A DNA stretch of 64,000 nucleotides from Cricetomys ansorgei (Eukaryota; Chordata; Mammalia; Rodentia; Nesomyidae): the NCBI GenBank assembly GCA_026225945.1, contig JAMJFZ010003708.1, forward strand, positions 5,001 to 69,000, written 5' to 3'. How positions within the stretch are numbered: position 1 is the first letter of the stretch; every line of letters begins with the position of its first letter. The translations under genes were made by a program, and so were the position numbers. This document shows positions 25,634-36,727 of this stretch, piece by piece. The notes under the pieces are model-generated. The model was given only the letters and a program-made list of their open reading frames with translations, did no database searches and was not told the DNA's origin.

Positions 25634-26211
25634 TCTGTAGTGTGTATGTGGGTGTAAGTAGTGTGTATGTGTGTGTGGCATATGTATGTGTGCACACACA
25701 CGTGTGTGTGTGTACACGTGTGTCTGTGTACACGTGTGTCTGTATGTATGCGTGTACATGTGTGGTATATGTGTGTATGTGTACACGTGTGTGTGTGCAT
25801 GTGTGTGTATGCGTGTGCACGTGTGTATGTGTGTGCATGTGTGTGTATGCGTGTGCACGTGTGTGCATGTGTACACGTGTGTGTATGCGTGTGCACGTGT
25901 GTGTGTGCATGTGTACACGTGTGCGTATGTATGAGGGTACACGCGTGTATGTGTGCATGTGCACACGTGTGTGTATGCGTGCGCACGTGTGTATGTATGT
26001 GCATGTGCACACGTGTGTATGCGTGTGCACGTGTGTGCATGTGTACACGTGTGTGCATGCATGTGCATACACGTGTCTGTGCATACACGTATGTGTGCAT
26101 GTGTACACGTGTGTATATGTATGTGCGTACACGTGTGTATGTGCGTACACATGTGTGTATGTATGTGTGTACACGTGTGCATGTGTGCACGTGTGTGCAC
26201 GTGTGTGTGTA
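25592..26211 (+). repeat. Long TG/CACGTG-rich purine-pyrimidine alternating tract
   Basis: About 620 bp of almost perfect purine-pyrimidine alternation. It begins as pure (TG)n and then becomes a mosaic of GTGTACACGTGTGT and GCGTGTGCACGTGTGT motifs. I count about 20 CACGTG hexamers between 25697 and 26203. It ends some 40 bp before the GC-rich Ramac promoter region. All six frames are open, giving shadow ORFs of up to 284 residues made of Cys/Val/Met or His/Thr, which I reject as genes. Such alternation is prone to Z-DNA formation. Confidence 0.97.
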
Positions 26212-26249
26212 GGGGAGTGGTGCGCACCCCAAGCACAAAGGGCCCCCGG

Positions 26250-26860
26250 CGATCTACGGAAAGCAGGGCCTAATCCTGAGGCTGCACAAGCCGGTTCTCC
26301 TCGGCGGGAGAGGAGACGCACCGGAAGGCAGACCTTCCACTCCCGGCGCTCCTGGCCGGGCGGCGTGCTCCCCAGGCCTGCAGCCTGACGCGTCCCGGGA
26401 GCGCCTGAGGCGTGCGGCCCACGGCTGGGTCAGGGAGGGCAGCGGGGGGCGGCGAGAGTGGGCGGGAAACGCGAACCTGCCTGTCCGGCCTCACGCCGCA
26501 CGGGCCGTGATTGGCTCCCCTCCGTCCGGTCCTCACTTCCGGCGCAGCAGCCGACGGGCAGCGACACCGCGCCGCCGCTGCCGCCCGCGGCCGAGGAGTC
26601 GACGCGCCGGCGCCCGGGCCGCGCCACAGTTCGAACGCGAGGGGCGGGGCTGCAGGGGCGGGGCTGGGGGCGGGGCTGGAGGGGCCGTAATCCCGCTGTG
26701 TTCTAGATATCGCGAGACTTGACGGGGACAGCGGGCCTTGCGCTCCGGAAGCGGAAGTCGGGAAGTGGAGAGAGTCTTGCGCGTCCGGTTGCCTTGGAGA
26801 GCTGTGTGGGGGCCGCGGCGCGGACGGGGATCCTGCGGCGCGTCCCGCGGAAGGGTGAGC
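26250..26860 (+). promoter_or_regulatory. Ramac: Ramac CpG-island promoter
   Basis: The region is strongly GC- and CpG-rich and sits directly before the first Ramac exon. Visible elements are an inverted CCAAT box (ATTGG at 26510-26514), an ETS/GABPA-type site (ACTTCCGG, 26535-26542), three GC boxes between 26641 and 26676, and a near-perfect copy of the TCTCGCGAGA palindrome (TATCGCGAGA, 26708-26717). A double ETS site, CCGGAAGCGGAAG, lies at 26745-26757. There is no TATA box. This is a typical housekeeping architecture with dispersed start sites, so the precise start cannot be read. Confidence 0.8.
26720..26854 (+). other. Ramac: Ramac exon 1 (5' UTR, non-coding; start approximate)
   Basis: A good splice donor (AAGG followed by GTGAGC) sits at 26855 just downstream of the promoter motifs, and the next usable acceptor is at 30330-30331. 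The exon has no ATG leading into the RAMAC frame, which agrees with translation starting in exon 2. The 5' edge is inferred from the promoter motifs. An open frame runs through this exon into the minisatellite, but it does not match RAMAC and is ignored. Confidence 0.65.
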
Positions 26861-26941
26861 GCAGCCGGGACGGGTGTGCCTTCCGTTCGGGGCGCGGGGG
26901 CCGGGGAGGCCGGGGGCCGGGGAGGACCGTGGCGGCGGGGG

Positions 26942-27505
26942 CCGGGGACAGCCGAGAGGACCCGGGGGCAGCCGAGAGGACCAGGGGGGCCGAGAGGACC
27001 CGGGGGCAGCCGAGAGGACCCGGGGGCAGCGCCGAGAGGACCCGGGGGCAGCCGAGAGGACCCGGGGGCAGCCGAGAGGACCCGGGGACAGCCGAGAGGA
27101 CCCGGGGGCAGCCGAGAGGACCCGGGGGCAGCCGAGAGGACCCGGGGGCAGCCGAGAGGACCGGGGGCAGCCTGAGAGGACCCGGGGGCAGCCGAGAGGA
27201 CCCGGGGGCAGCCGAGAGGACCCGGGGGCAGCCGAGAGGACCCGGGGTCAGCCGAGAGGTCCAGGGTGGCCGAAGAGGACCCGGGGGCAGCCGACGAGGA
27301 CCCGGGGGCAGCCGAGAGGACCCGGGGGCAGCCGAGAGGACCGGGGGCAGCCGAGAGGACCAGGGAGGCCGAGAGGACCCGGGGACAGCCGAGAGGACCC
27401 GGGGACAGCCGAGAGGACCAGGGAGGCCGAGAGGACCCGGGGACAGCCGAGAGGACCCGGGGACAGCCGAGAGGACCAGGGAGGCCGAGAGGACCCGGGG
27501 GGCCG
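26942..27505 (+). repeat. GC-rich minisatellite, 20-bp unit, in Ramac intron 1
   Basis: About 28 units of the form CCCGGGGGCAGCCGAGAGGA, starting some 90 bp after the exon 1 donor. Variants carry GGGGACAG, or a shortened 18-bp CCAGGGAGGCCGAGAGGA. From about 27360 the order 18-20-20 repeats, giving a 58-bp higher-order period. Every unit has a G-run of four or five on the plus strand, which is the non-template strand of Ramac. Because 20 is not a multiple of three, all frames stay open and a 20-residue peptide period appears. Confidence 0.95.
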
Positions 27506-28165
27506 GGGCCAGGCCGCGGGTGGGGGCGCCGAGGTCGCCCGGCTCGGGGACTGAAGGCATAGGCACGGCCGCCCGGCAGAAGCCGGGTTAGAAGGTCTTT
27601 TAGCCAAGTTGGCCTAGAACTCAGAAGGCTCTGAGTGCTGAGATGCCGGCTTCTGACTGTTACTCCTGCTTCTTGACAATCCTCAGCCGCTGAGCGGCCT
27701 GCTGTCTAGAGCAGTCACCCGATAGGGCAGCTGCATTGGTCCATTGGTCCGTCCCGTCACGGTCCGGGTGGCCAATACCACCTGCTCTCCGTTCCTCACC
27801 TGTGTGGTAGTCTCTGGTTGGCGCATGTGTCCTCCTTACCCTCCCACTGTGCTTGCACACTGATGGTCTCCAGGGTCCTCCACGTTCTCGCGAGTCTTCT
27901 CTCTTACAGCGGGAGCCTCCAAACACTGCTCCGTCTCCCTCACTCATCCTCACGCCATCTCACTCAGCTAACTGAACGGACTTTAAATTCAGCGTACCGA
28001 TACCCACCTTTCCGCGTCCCGGTGGCACTGCAGCGTGTCTGACCATTGGGCAGGAGGCCTCAGAATTACCCTTGCTTCTCTTTCTCCGTCCTTGGGGACT
28101 GTTTCTTCCTAGAGTTCTTCTAAAACCGTGTTCTCGGTCCCCGCCTCAGTTTACGTTCTCTACAT

Positions 28166-29577
28166 CATATAGCATCTGCCTTAGTGTATACAGCATCTCT
28201 ATAGCATCTTCCTTAGTGTATACAGCATCTCTATAGCATCTGCCTTAGTGCATACAGCATCTCTATATACATCTGCCTTAGTGTATACAGCATCTCTATA
28301 GCATCTTCCTTAGTGTATACAGCATCTCTATAGCATCTTCCTTAGTGTATACAGCATCTCTATAGCATCTGCCTTAGTGTATACAGCATCTCTATATACA
28401 TCTGCCTTAGTGTATACAGCATCTCTATAGCATCTTCCTTAGTGTATACAGCATCTCTATAGCATCTTCCTTAGTGTATACAGCATCTCTATAGCATCTT
28501 CCTTAGTGTATACAGCATCTCTATAGCATCTGCCTTAGTGTATACAGCATCTCTATATACATCTGCCTTAGTGTATACAGCGTCTCTATATACATCTGCC
28601 TTAGTGTATACAGCATCTCTATAGCATCTGCCTTAGTGTATACAGCGTCTCTATAGCATCTGCCTTAGTGTATACAGCATCTCTATATACATCTGCCTTA
28701 GTGTATACAGCATCTCTATAGCATCTGCCTTAGTGTATACAGCATCTCTATATACATCTGCCTTAGTGTATACAGCATCTCTATAGCATCTGCCTTAGTG
28801 TATACAGCATCTCTATAGCATCTTCCTTAGTGTATACAGCATCTCTATAGCATCTGCCTTAGTGCATACAGCATCTCTATATACATCTGCCTTAGTGTAT
28901 ACAGCATCTCTATAGCATCTTCCTTAGTGTATACAGCATCTCTATAGCATCTTCCTTAGTGTATACAGCATCTCTATAGCATCTGCCTTAGTGTATACAG
29001 CATCTCTATATACATCTGCCTTAGTGTATACAGCATCTCTATAGCATCTTCCTTAGTGTATACAGCATCTCTATAGCATCTTCCTTAGTGTATACAGCAT
29101 CTCTATAGCATCTTCCTTAGTGTATACAGCATCTCTATAGCATCTGCCTTAGTGTATACAGCATCTCTATATACATCTGCCTTAGTGTATACAGCGTCTC
29201 TATATACATCTGCCTTAGTGTATACAGCATCTCTATAGCATCTGCCTTAGTGTATACAGCGTCTCTATAGCATCTGCCTTAGTGTATACAGCATCTCTAT
29301 ATACATCTGCCTTAGTGTATACAGCATCTCTATAGCATCTGCCTTAGTGTATACAGCATCTCTATATACATCTTCCTTAGTGTATACAGCATCTCTATAG
29401 CATCTGCCTTAGTGTATACAGCATCTCTATAGCATCTTCCTTAGTGTATACAGCATCTCTATATACATCTGCCTTAGTGTATACAGCATCTCTATAGCAT
29501 CTTCCTTAGTGTATACAGCATCTCTATAGCATCTCCTTAGTGTATACAGCATCTCTATATACATCTGCCTTAGTGTA
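28166..29577 (+). repeat. 32/33-bp minisatellite with 614-bp higher-order duplication, Ramac intron 1
   Basis: I count 44 units. Each contains CCTTAGTGTATACAGC and CATCTCTATA, and three main types differ at one spot: TAGCATCTTCC, TAGCATCTGCC and the 33-bp TATACATCTGCC. Rarer variants carry GCATAC or CAGCGTC. Typing the units in order shows that 19 consecutive units (28202-28815) recur in the same order at 28816-29429. The period is 614 bp and I found only one difference between the two blocks. The last five units do not follow the pattern. Confidence 0.97.
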
Positions 29578-29633
29578 GTTTTACTAGTCTCTACCCAGTT
29601 GGAAAAGTTACTTCTGAATAGTAAATCGGATCT

Positions 29634-29750
29634 TGTTGTTTCTGTTGAGATGGGATCTCACTGTGTAGCCATTGATGGCCTCGAATTAACTGTAGACCAG
29701 GTTGGTCTGCCTCTGCCTCCAGTTACATGTGTGTATCAGCACACATGATA
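29634..29750 (-). repeat. B1 SINE, diverged
   Basis: GTTGAGATGGGATCTCACTG and TGTAGACCAGGTTGGTCTGC identify an antisense B1 in Ramac intron 1. Confidence 0.8.
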
Positions 29751-29932
29751 GTAGATTGGATCTTCAGACTTCCCTTCTGAGGTTACTTCCCATGCCGAGC
29801 AGAAAGAAGAAACAAAGTCACTTACAGTGGATACATTTTCCAGTTTTTCTCGTGACTGCCACTCTGGTTTTATTTCTTGATGCCTTCTACATCTCCCTTC
29901 ATGTTTACACCCTAGCTGTCTCCTTTATGCTC

Positions 29933-29933
<1 letters not shown>

Positions 29934-29970
<37 letters not shown>
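29934..29970 (+). repeat. (TG)n microsatellite
   Basis: About 18 uninterrupted TG dinucleotides in Ramac intron 1. Confidence 0.97.
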
Positions 29971-29971
<1 letters not shown>

Positions 29972-30190
29972 ACGCATGCTCACGTGAGCTGTCCTCAGCC
30001 ACCATGTCTCTTCTAGACTGGGGCTCAGAGCAGGCTGGGTGCCGAGTTTACCCTAACGCCCTGGGACACTCTCTGCTGCGAACAAAAATGGCTGTACCAA
30101 GAAGAAGCCTTTGTGCCAGGGGCCTGGGGACGCTGAGGGGTGTGGCCCCTGATGTATTGTTCATCTTAGTATTACAGGCGCCAAATGTAG

Positions 30191-30785
<595 letters not shown>

Positions 30786-31054
30786 ATCTTCATTTCATAG
30801 ACTTCATGTACTTGATTACTTTAGAAACTCTATAAAGTAAAATGGAGAATTTAATGTGGTAATTGAGAACCGTAAAGAAGTGACACTGACTGGTTCTGGG
30901 CTTGTTGCCTGCCTCTGTCCAGAGTGATGCTGGGGAATGACCCAAGTCTGGGGAACTTGGAACCTGCTGTGGCGCACCAGAGACACGCGGCTTCCACTCC
31001 CAGCTACTGTGTACTGCCCTGAGCACTCAAGTCACTGCGGTTTTTAGTTTTTAA

Positions 31055-31273
<219 letters not shown>

Positions 31274-31566
31274 GAGAAACGTCGGCAGCTTTTCACAAGA
31301 GAACATTTATTTTGATAAATATTGTGCTAAACGTGTGTCTTCTTTTGGTCATAGTTTTTCATTCTATTTTAAAGAATGGGTTTTTAATTGTTTAGAACTT
31401 CAGATTTGAAAAAAATTGATCTTACTACAGATCCAGTGATTGGTGGGAACGAATATACCAAGTATGGATTTACTGAGTGACTTTATCTTAAATACTGTTT
31501 TATGATTTGATAGTGTTTTGAGTTTGTTCTGTCGTCAATAAAGAAATAAAAACTTTAAAATAGAAA
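31274..31566 (+). other. Ramac: Ramac 3' UTR
   Basis: An AT-rich non-coding tail follows the stop codon and ends near two overlapping poly(A) signals. A longer form reaching AATAAA motifs at about 32045 and 32153 is possible. Confidence 0.75.
31537..31550 (+). terminator. Ramac: Ramac poly(A) signals (two AATAAA)
   Basis: AATAAA occurs at 31537-31542 and again at 31545-31550, followed by an A/T-rich stretch. Cleavage is expected about 15-25 bases further on. Confidence 0.75.
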
Positions 31567-33740
31567 GGTGTGCTAACCTCAAGTTTTACACAAGTTAGGA
31601 CAATGGGTTTGAAAACGCACCTGTGATTACTTGTGGTCTATTGTACATAATAGCGAAGCTGAACGTTAGGGAGTCATCTTTCTGTTGAACTGGTTATGTG
31701 ATTGTGGTGTTTGTGGTTTATAAGTGCGCCCCTCAACTGACTTGGTCTGTGTGGAAGGACTCACTGTCAGCACAGCTTCTTGAAGTGGTAGGTTGGCTTG
31801 TAGCTTTCCACAAACTTACAGAAGGAAGAAGCGGATGTGCTCAACAAGCAACACAGGTGGGACTGCTGCTGCATCTTGACTTTGGTGTTGCATGTACTGG
31901 CTTTAAGGTTATCTTCATCTTCAGATGTTTACCTTTATGCTTCCTCTCATAACTACAGCGAGGCTGTCACTTCTTTCAGATCAGTCATTCTTAAGATAGT
32001 TAATGATTACAGTAAGACTTACTCATTTAGTATGTTTAAAGAATGAATAAATTGCATAAAAATGTATGTAACTTTATCCTTGAGGTTGACAGCCCATTTA
32101 TTTGCATGGTGAATGACCTAAGTGGTTTTTATTACGCTGTCCTTTATATATATGGAATAAAAGTTAACTTTCTAAGTTTGCTTTTTTTTTGTTAGCTCCT
32201 AGATGTAGACTTTCCCAGGTTCTTTGTGATCGGAATGTATCTTTCCGGGGTCCCTCTTCCTGAAAAGCCATCCTCTCAGGTAACTTTTATTACAAACGTT
32301 CTGATACATCAGGTACTCACAATGAGGTAATCCTTCCTTTCATCAGCAGGCAACAGGCCAGTGCTGTTACATAAACATGGTCTTGGTATTACAGGAATCT
32401 CCTGGCTACACTGACAGATGGGCTGCCGAAAATATCTGTTCACTGGTGAAGCACAGGCACTAGCTGGTGAGGGCAGAGGCTGACCATGGCATCACAAGGT
32501 CCTGTGCTGTGCTAGCTCTGGACACCAGAGATAAAGTGAGGGTGCTTCTCAAGATTCTCACAAGAGCTGTCTAATAAGAATCTTAACGCCTGCTCTAGGT
32601 GAATGTGGCCCTGGTTTACACACAAAATGAGTGAAGTCCTTTTTTTACATGAATTACTTTTCTCATTCAGTATGGGTAAGTAGGTAATTTTTTTTTTTTT
32701 TTCTGAGACAGGGTTTTTCTGTTGTAACTCTGGCTGTCCTGGAACTCACTCTGTAAATCAGGCTGGCCTTGAACTCACAGAGATCCCCCTGCCTCTGCCT
32801 CCCAAGTGCTGGGATTAAAGGTGTGCACCACCACCTGTTGTGGTATGTTTAGTTGTGGATTATATTTTAGTTAAGATTCCTCTTTTACTTGTTTACACCT
32901 CTGTGCCATTCCCAGCTTCCACCCCCAACAGGAGGTTCCTGTTATTTGTTTTTTGAGGGTCTGTATGAAAACAGGAAGAAAAACACCTGGGGATTGAGGG
33001 GTGGAGCAAGGAGGGAGCAGGGAGGAGGAGAGCATCAGGTGAGGAAGCCTTGGAGGGAGCTCTCTGGCTAGCGGCTTGGGTATAGAATTCCCTGAAATTT
33101 GACATGGTTTGTGATTAATAAAGAGCAGTGGAAAATTCAACGATGGACTCTCATTAAGCGGTTGAAAGATATATTAACAACCACCCAACGATTTTTTTTT
33201 TTTTAACCAGTAATTCTTATCAGACTGCTCTCATGTACTTAAGAAAAGACACACTTTTTGCTTCACGGCAGGAAGCAACATGAAAATATAAAGGATATTT
33301 AAGGGTGAGTCAATAAAGTGCTGAATGAAATTAATTTCAAATAGTCTCTAGTGGTAGCACACAGCATCCGGAGCCCTGATTTCCAGGCCGGTCTGTAAAA
33401 GTCCACCACCTTGAGAAAAGTCACTTATTGGGGACTGATAACTCACCTGTTAAAATGGGGGCAGTGCTCTCCCCGCCACCTCAGTTACAAATGGCCAAAG
33501 GAGAGCTGAGAACAAAACTGAAATGGTGACCAGTAAACCCTTGGGCTTGAAAGGACAGCAAAAACATTTGTTGGGAGGGAATGGCTGGTAATCCATGAAG
33601 CAGACGGTGTCATGAGCACACATGCCTGAAGTCTCGCCTCTGGAGGCCTAGCCAAGAGGTTCAGAGTTGTAGGCCAGTCTGGGCTGCATAGTGAGTTGTC
33701 TCTAAAATACAAACGAGGAAACACAAGCAGTGACAGAGTG
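31567..33740. other. Intergenic or extended Ramac 3' UTR, then repeats
   Basis: The first 600 bases are AT-rich with extra AATAAA motifs, so they may belong to a long Ramac 3' UTR. Bases 32850-33130 carry an uncharacterised stretch ending in TAATAAAGAGC that could be an old LTR end, though I cannot name it. A degraded B1-like piece lies at 33600-33710. No coding exon is seen. Confidence 0.5.
32686..32839 (-). repeat. B1 SINE
   Basis: A nearly intact antisense B1 with a long poly-T start, TTCTGAGACAGGGTTTTTCT, and AGTGCTGGGATTAAAGGTGT. Confidence 0.96.
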
Positions 33741-33741
33741 A

Positions 33742-34776
33742 CCTGCTTCCTTACGTGTTCATATGCACACTGCAAAGGGTGAACCCGCTTCCTTACGTGT
33801 GTTCATATGCACACTGCAAAGGGTGAACCCGCTTCCTTACGTGTTCATATGCACACTGCAAAGGATGAGACGCTTCCTTACGTGTGTTCATATGCACACC
33901 GCAAAGGGTGAACCCGTTTCCTTACGCGTGTTCATATGCACACTGCAAAGGATGAGACCGCTTCCTTACGTGTTCATATGCACACTGCAAAGGGTGAACC
34001 CGCTTCCTTACGTGTGTTCATATGCACACTGCAAAGGATGAGACCGCTTCCTTACGTGTTCATATGCACACTGCAAAGGGTGAACCCACTTCCTTACGTG
34101 TGTTCATATGCACACTGTAAAGGATGAGACCGCTTCCTTACGCGTGTTCATATGCACACTGCAAAGGGTGAACCTGCTTCCTTACGTGTGTTCATATGCA
34201 CACTGCAAAGGGTGAACCCGTTTCCTTACGCGTGTTCATATGCACACTGCAAAGGGTGAAACCATTTCCTCACGCGTGTTCATATGCACACTGCAAAGGG
34301 TGAACCCGCTTCCTTATGTGTTCATATGCACACTGCAAAGGGTGAACCCGCTTCCTTACGTGTTCATATGCACACTGCAAAGGGTGAACCCGCTTCCTTA
34401 CGTGTGTTCACATGCACACTGCAAAGGGTGAAACCATTTCCTCACGCATGTTCATATGCACACCGCAAAGGGTGAATCCGTTTCCTTACGCGTTCATATG
34501 CGCACTGCAAAGGGTGAACCCGTTTCCTTACGTGTGTTCATATGCGCACTGCAAAGGGTGAACCCGCTTCCTTACGTGTGTTCATATGCACACTGCAAAG
34601 GGTGAAACCATTTCCTCACGCGTGTTCATATACACACCGCAAAGGGTGAACCCGTTTCCTTACGCGTTCATATGTGCACTGCAAAGGGTGAACCCGCTTC
34701 CTTACGTGTGTTCATATGTGCACTGCAAAGGGTGAAACCTTTTCCTCACGCGTGTTAATATGCACACTGCAAAGGG
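33742..34776 (+). repeat. 42-44-bp minisatellite, 24 copies
   Basis: Each unit reads, in order, CTTCCTTACGTG(TG)TTC, ATATGCACACTGCAAAGG and GTGAACCCG or GATGAGACCG. The optional TG dinucleotide explains the 42/44-bp alternation. Variants such as TTTCCTCACGCG and AAACCATTT recur. The array keeps frames open and yields 63-92-residue repetitive peptides, which I do not treat as genes. It lies 2.2 kb downstream of the Ramac poly(A) signal. Confidence 0.97.
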
Positions 34777-35195
34777 AGATCGAATTATATTTAGGAAAAC
34801 ACTTCAAATTTGGAAGAAATTTATATAAGAGCTGAGCTAAAAATCAGTGGCGCACACTTTAGAAACTGGGCTCACTTTAGAATGTTGATTATTGAACATA
34901 TCAGATTAAATCTTTTGAAAACAGCTTGTTGGAACTTCATTTTGCTAGGAGGTGCTAGAAGGACTGGAGCATCTAGCCTATAAATAGCTTTGTGCCACTG
35001 CTTTGATTATAGGCTTGGGGTTCTTGAGGCCATTTAGCAAAGGCATCTGAGAGATTTCTGGCAGTCTTAAGATCTTTAGAAGGACGATGCAATCCTTTTA
35101 TACTTTATATATTTCAAGGAAAATACAGGGCCTTATGGTAGAATTAAGGGTAAAAAATTTTCAGGTTTTTCGTTGGGTTTTTTTTCCCATTTAAG

Positions 35196-35292
35196 GGTGA
35201 TTTTTTTTGTTAGGTTGGCCCAAAACTCAGAGGCTCAAGCAGTCCTTATACCGCAGTTGAAGACTGCAGGTGTATGCCGCCTTGCCCAGCCA
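35196..35292 (-). repeat. B1 SINE fragment
   Basis: A T-rich start, TTAGGTTGGCCCAAAACTCA and GGTGTATGCCGCCTTGCCCA suggest a worn antisense B1. Confidence 0.65.
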
Positions 35293-36384
35293 GAGGTCAG
35301 TTTTAGGAGTGCTGTCCTGGAAGGAAACGACCTTCATTCTGGAGGTCACTGATGGCACTAATTTTGAATTCTAATAAAAGTACTATACTTGTTCATTACA
35401 TTTTTATGCCTTAAATTTTTTTCTACATTTTATTCCACTATTTTTAAATTTTGTGTTCACTGGTATTCAGTATGCCTGAGGGAATTTCCAAGGATGACAG
35501 GTAGGTGAGGCTCACGGTCTCGGGCTTCTGTCATGGTTGGCCCTATGGCTTTCTGACTTCTGGCAAGGCAGCAAAGACAACGAACAATAAACTACAGCAC
35601 GCCCCAGCCTCTGTTCTAGATCGTTTCTGATCCTGGTATCCATTTCTCTCTACTAGTTGCTTCAGAGTGTGCTGGTCCTATCTCCAGCTCTGAGACAGGC
35701 CTTAATTGGCCTAAAGTAACTAGGATAAATCTCTTCTATAATCATTGGTTCGGGCCACTCATTTATGGGTTGGAATTCCTTGCCAAGAGGGTAGTTTAGA
35801 AACTTCATGTGATCTGATTTGGCATGAGGGAGAAGGGGGCTGAACTTCTGGAAAACACACACCACGGCTCTTCTGAGCTGCCTTCCCTACAACACAGAGC
35901 TAGCATGTGCGAAGAAGCCTGGAGCCATGGCCTTCCACCTCAGTGAAGGAGGTGGGCCTTCTCCAGGGTAAAGCCAGCTTTGCTACAGGAGAGCAGGTCC
36001 TCAGTGGCACCACTGAGCTTCTGCCTCAAATGGGCACCGGACACCTCTGGGCTTTGTAAGCATGTTACAACAGCCTTGACAAGGGGATGGCATGAGTATC
36101 TGTTCCATGAGAAAGCATCCCAGAGTGAGCCACGCAAAGCCTCAGGCAAAAGGCCTTATGGCACCCACTGGAACTGTGGGAAAGAATGAGAACATTCTCT
36201 GGCCTAACTGGCAAAGCGAGTACTTAGAAGCAGTATGGCGCGGGGCTTAGGAACAGGACAGGTGTTTAAGCCAGGTCTCCTCTGAGGGGCGCTGCTGTGG
36301 ACGAGCCTCCACTGCTCTTGTCCTGAGAAGTAATTCTGCTTCCTTTACATCTTGTGTTTTTAATGGCTATGCCATCCTCCTGAT

Positions 36385-36499
36385 GTTACCTCCAGAGTCC
36401 TGGTTACAAGTGTATGCCACCACACCCAGTTTATACCATGCTGGGGATCGAACCTAAGGCTTCACACACAGCAGGAGGCACTACCAGCTGAGCTCCAGC
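36385..36499 (-). repeat. B4 SINE (B1-ID fusion), partial
   Basis: An antisense B1 end (AAGTGTATGCCACCACACCC) runs into an antisense ID head (ACCAGCTGAGCTCCAGCTC). Confidence 0.75.
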
Positions 36500-36727
36500 T
36501 CACAGACGTGATCTCTGATGGGCTCTTACAGACACTGAAAAGGACTTCCAGGCCATCTGTCCTTTCCTTCTTCTTATGCATGTGTCTGCCTCTCTGCCTC
36601 TGATGTGTGTGCATGTATGAGTGTTGCGTGTCCTCAGCTGTGAGCCACCCCACGTTGGGCGTGGGAACTGAGCCTGGGTCCTCTCCAAGAGCAGAAAGCA
36701 CTCTTAATGGCTAAGCCACAGCTCAGC
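36500..36727 (-). repeat. B3/B2-type SINE
   Basis: GGGAACTGAGCCTGGGTCCT, CTCCAAGAGCAGAAAGCACT and TAATGGCTAAGCCACAGCTC form an antisense B2/B3 head. Confidence 0.88.

Noticed and set aside
1..26200. Homer2 exons or another gene in the left 26 kb
   Set aside because: Homer2 is expected upstream by synteny, but no EVH1 or coiled-coil coding segment is recognisable here. All open frames are short, repeat-derived or in SINE/LINE sequence.
25384..26388. Very long open frames on both strands (220-284 residues) of His/Thr or Cys/Val/Met composition
   Set aside because: They are translations of the TG/CA-rich tract, are open in all frames at once, and have no family resemblance or splice context.
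26703..27607. Open frames of 226-290 residues on both strands in the GC-rich region, resembling a Pro/Gly-rich collagen-like protein
   Set aside because: They are produced by a 20-bp repeat in an intron of Ramac. The same periodic peptide appears in every plus frame, which a real coding sequence would not do.
28166..29577. A CRISPR-like array of regular 32-33-bp repeats
   Set aside because: The units are contiguous with no unique spacers, and the surrounding DNA is a rodent intron. It is a minisatellite.
33763..34475. Repetitive peptides of 63-92 residues with a regular MHTAKGEPASLRV-like period
   Set aside because: They are the translation of the 43-bp minisatellite. Frames open and close with unit length changes and there is no promoter or splice evidence.
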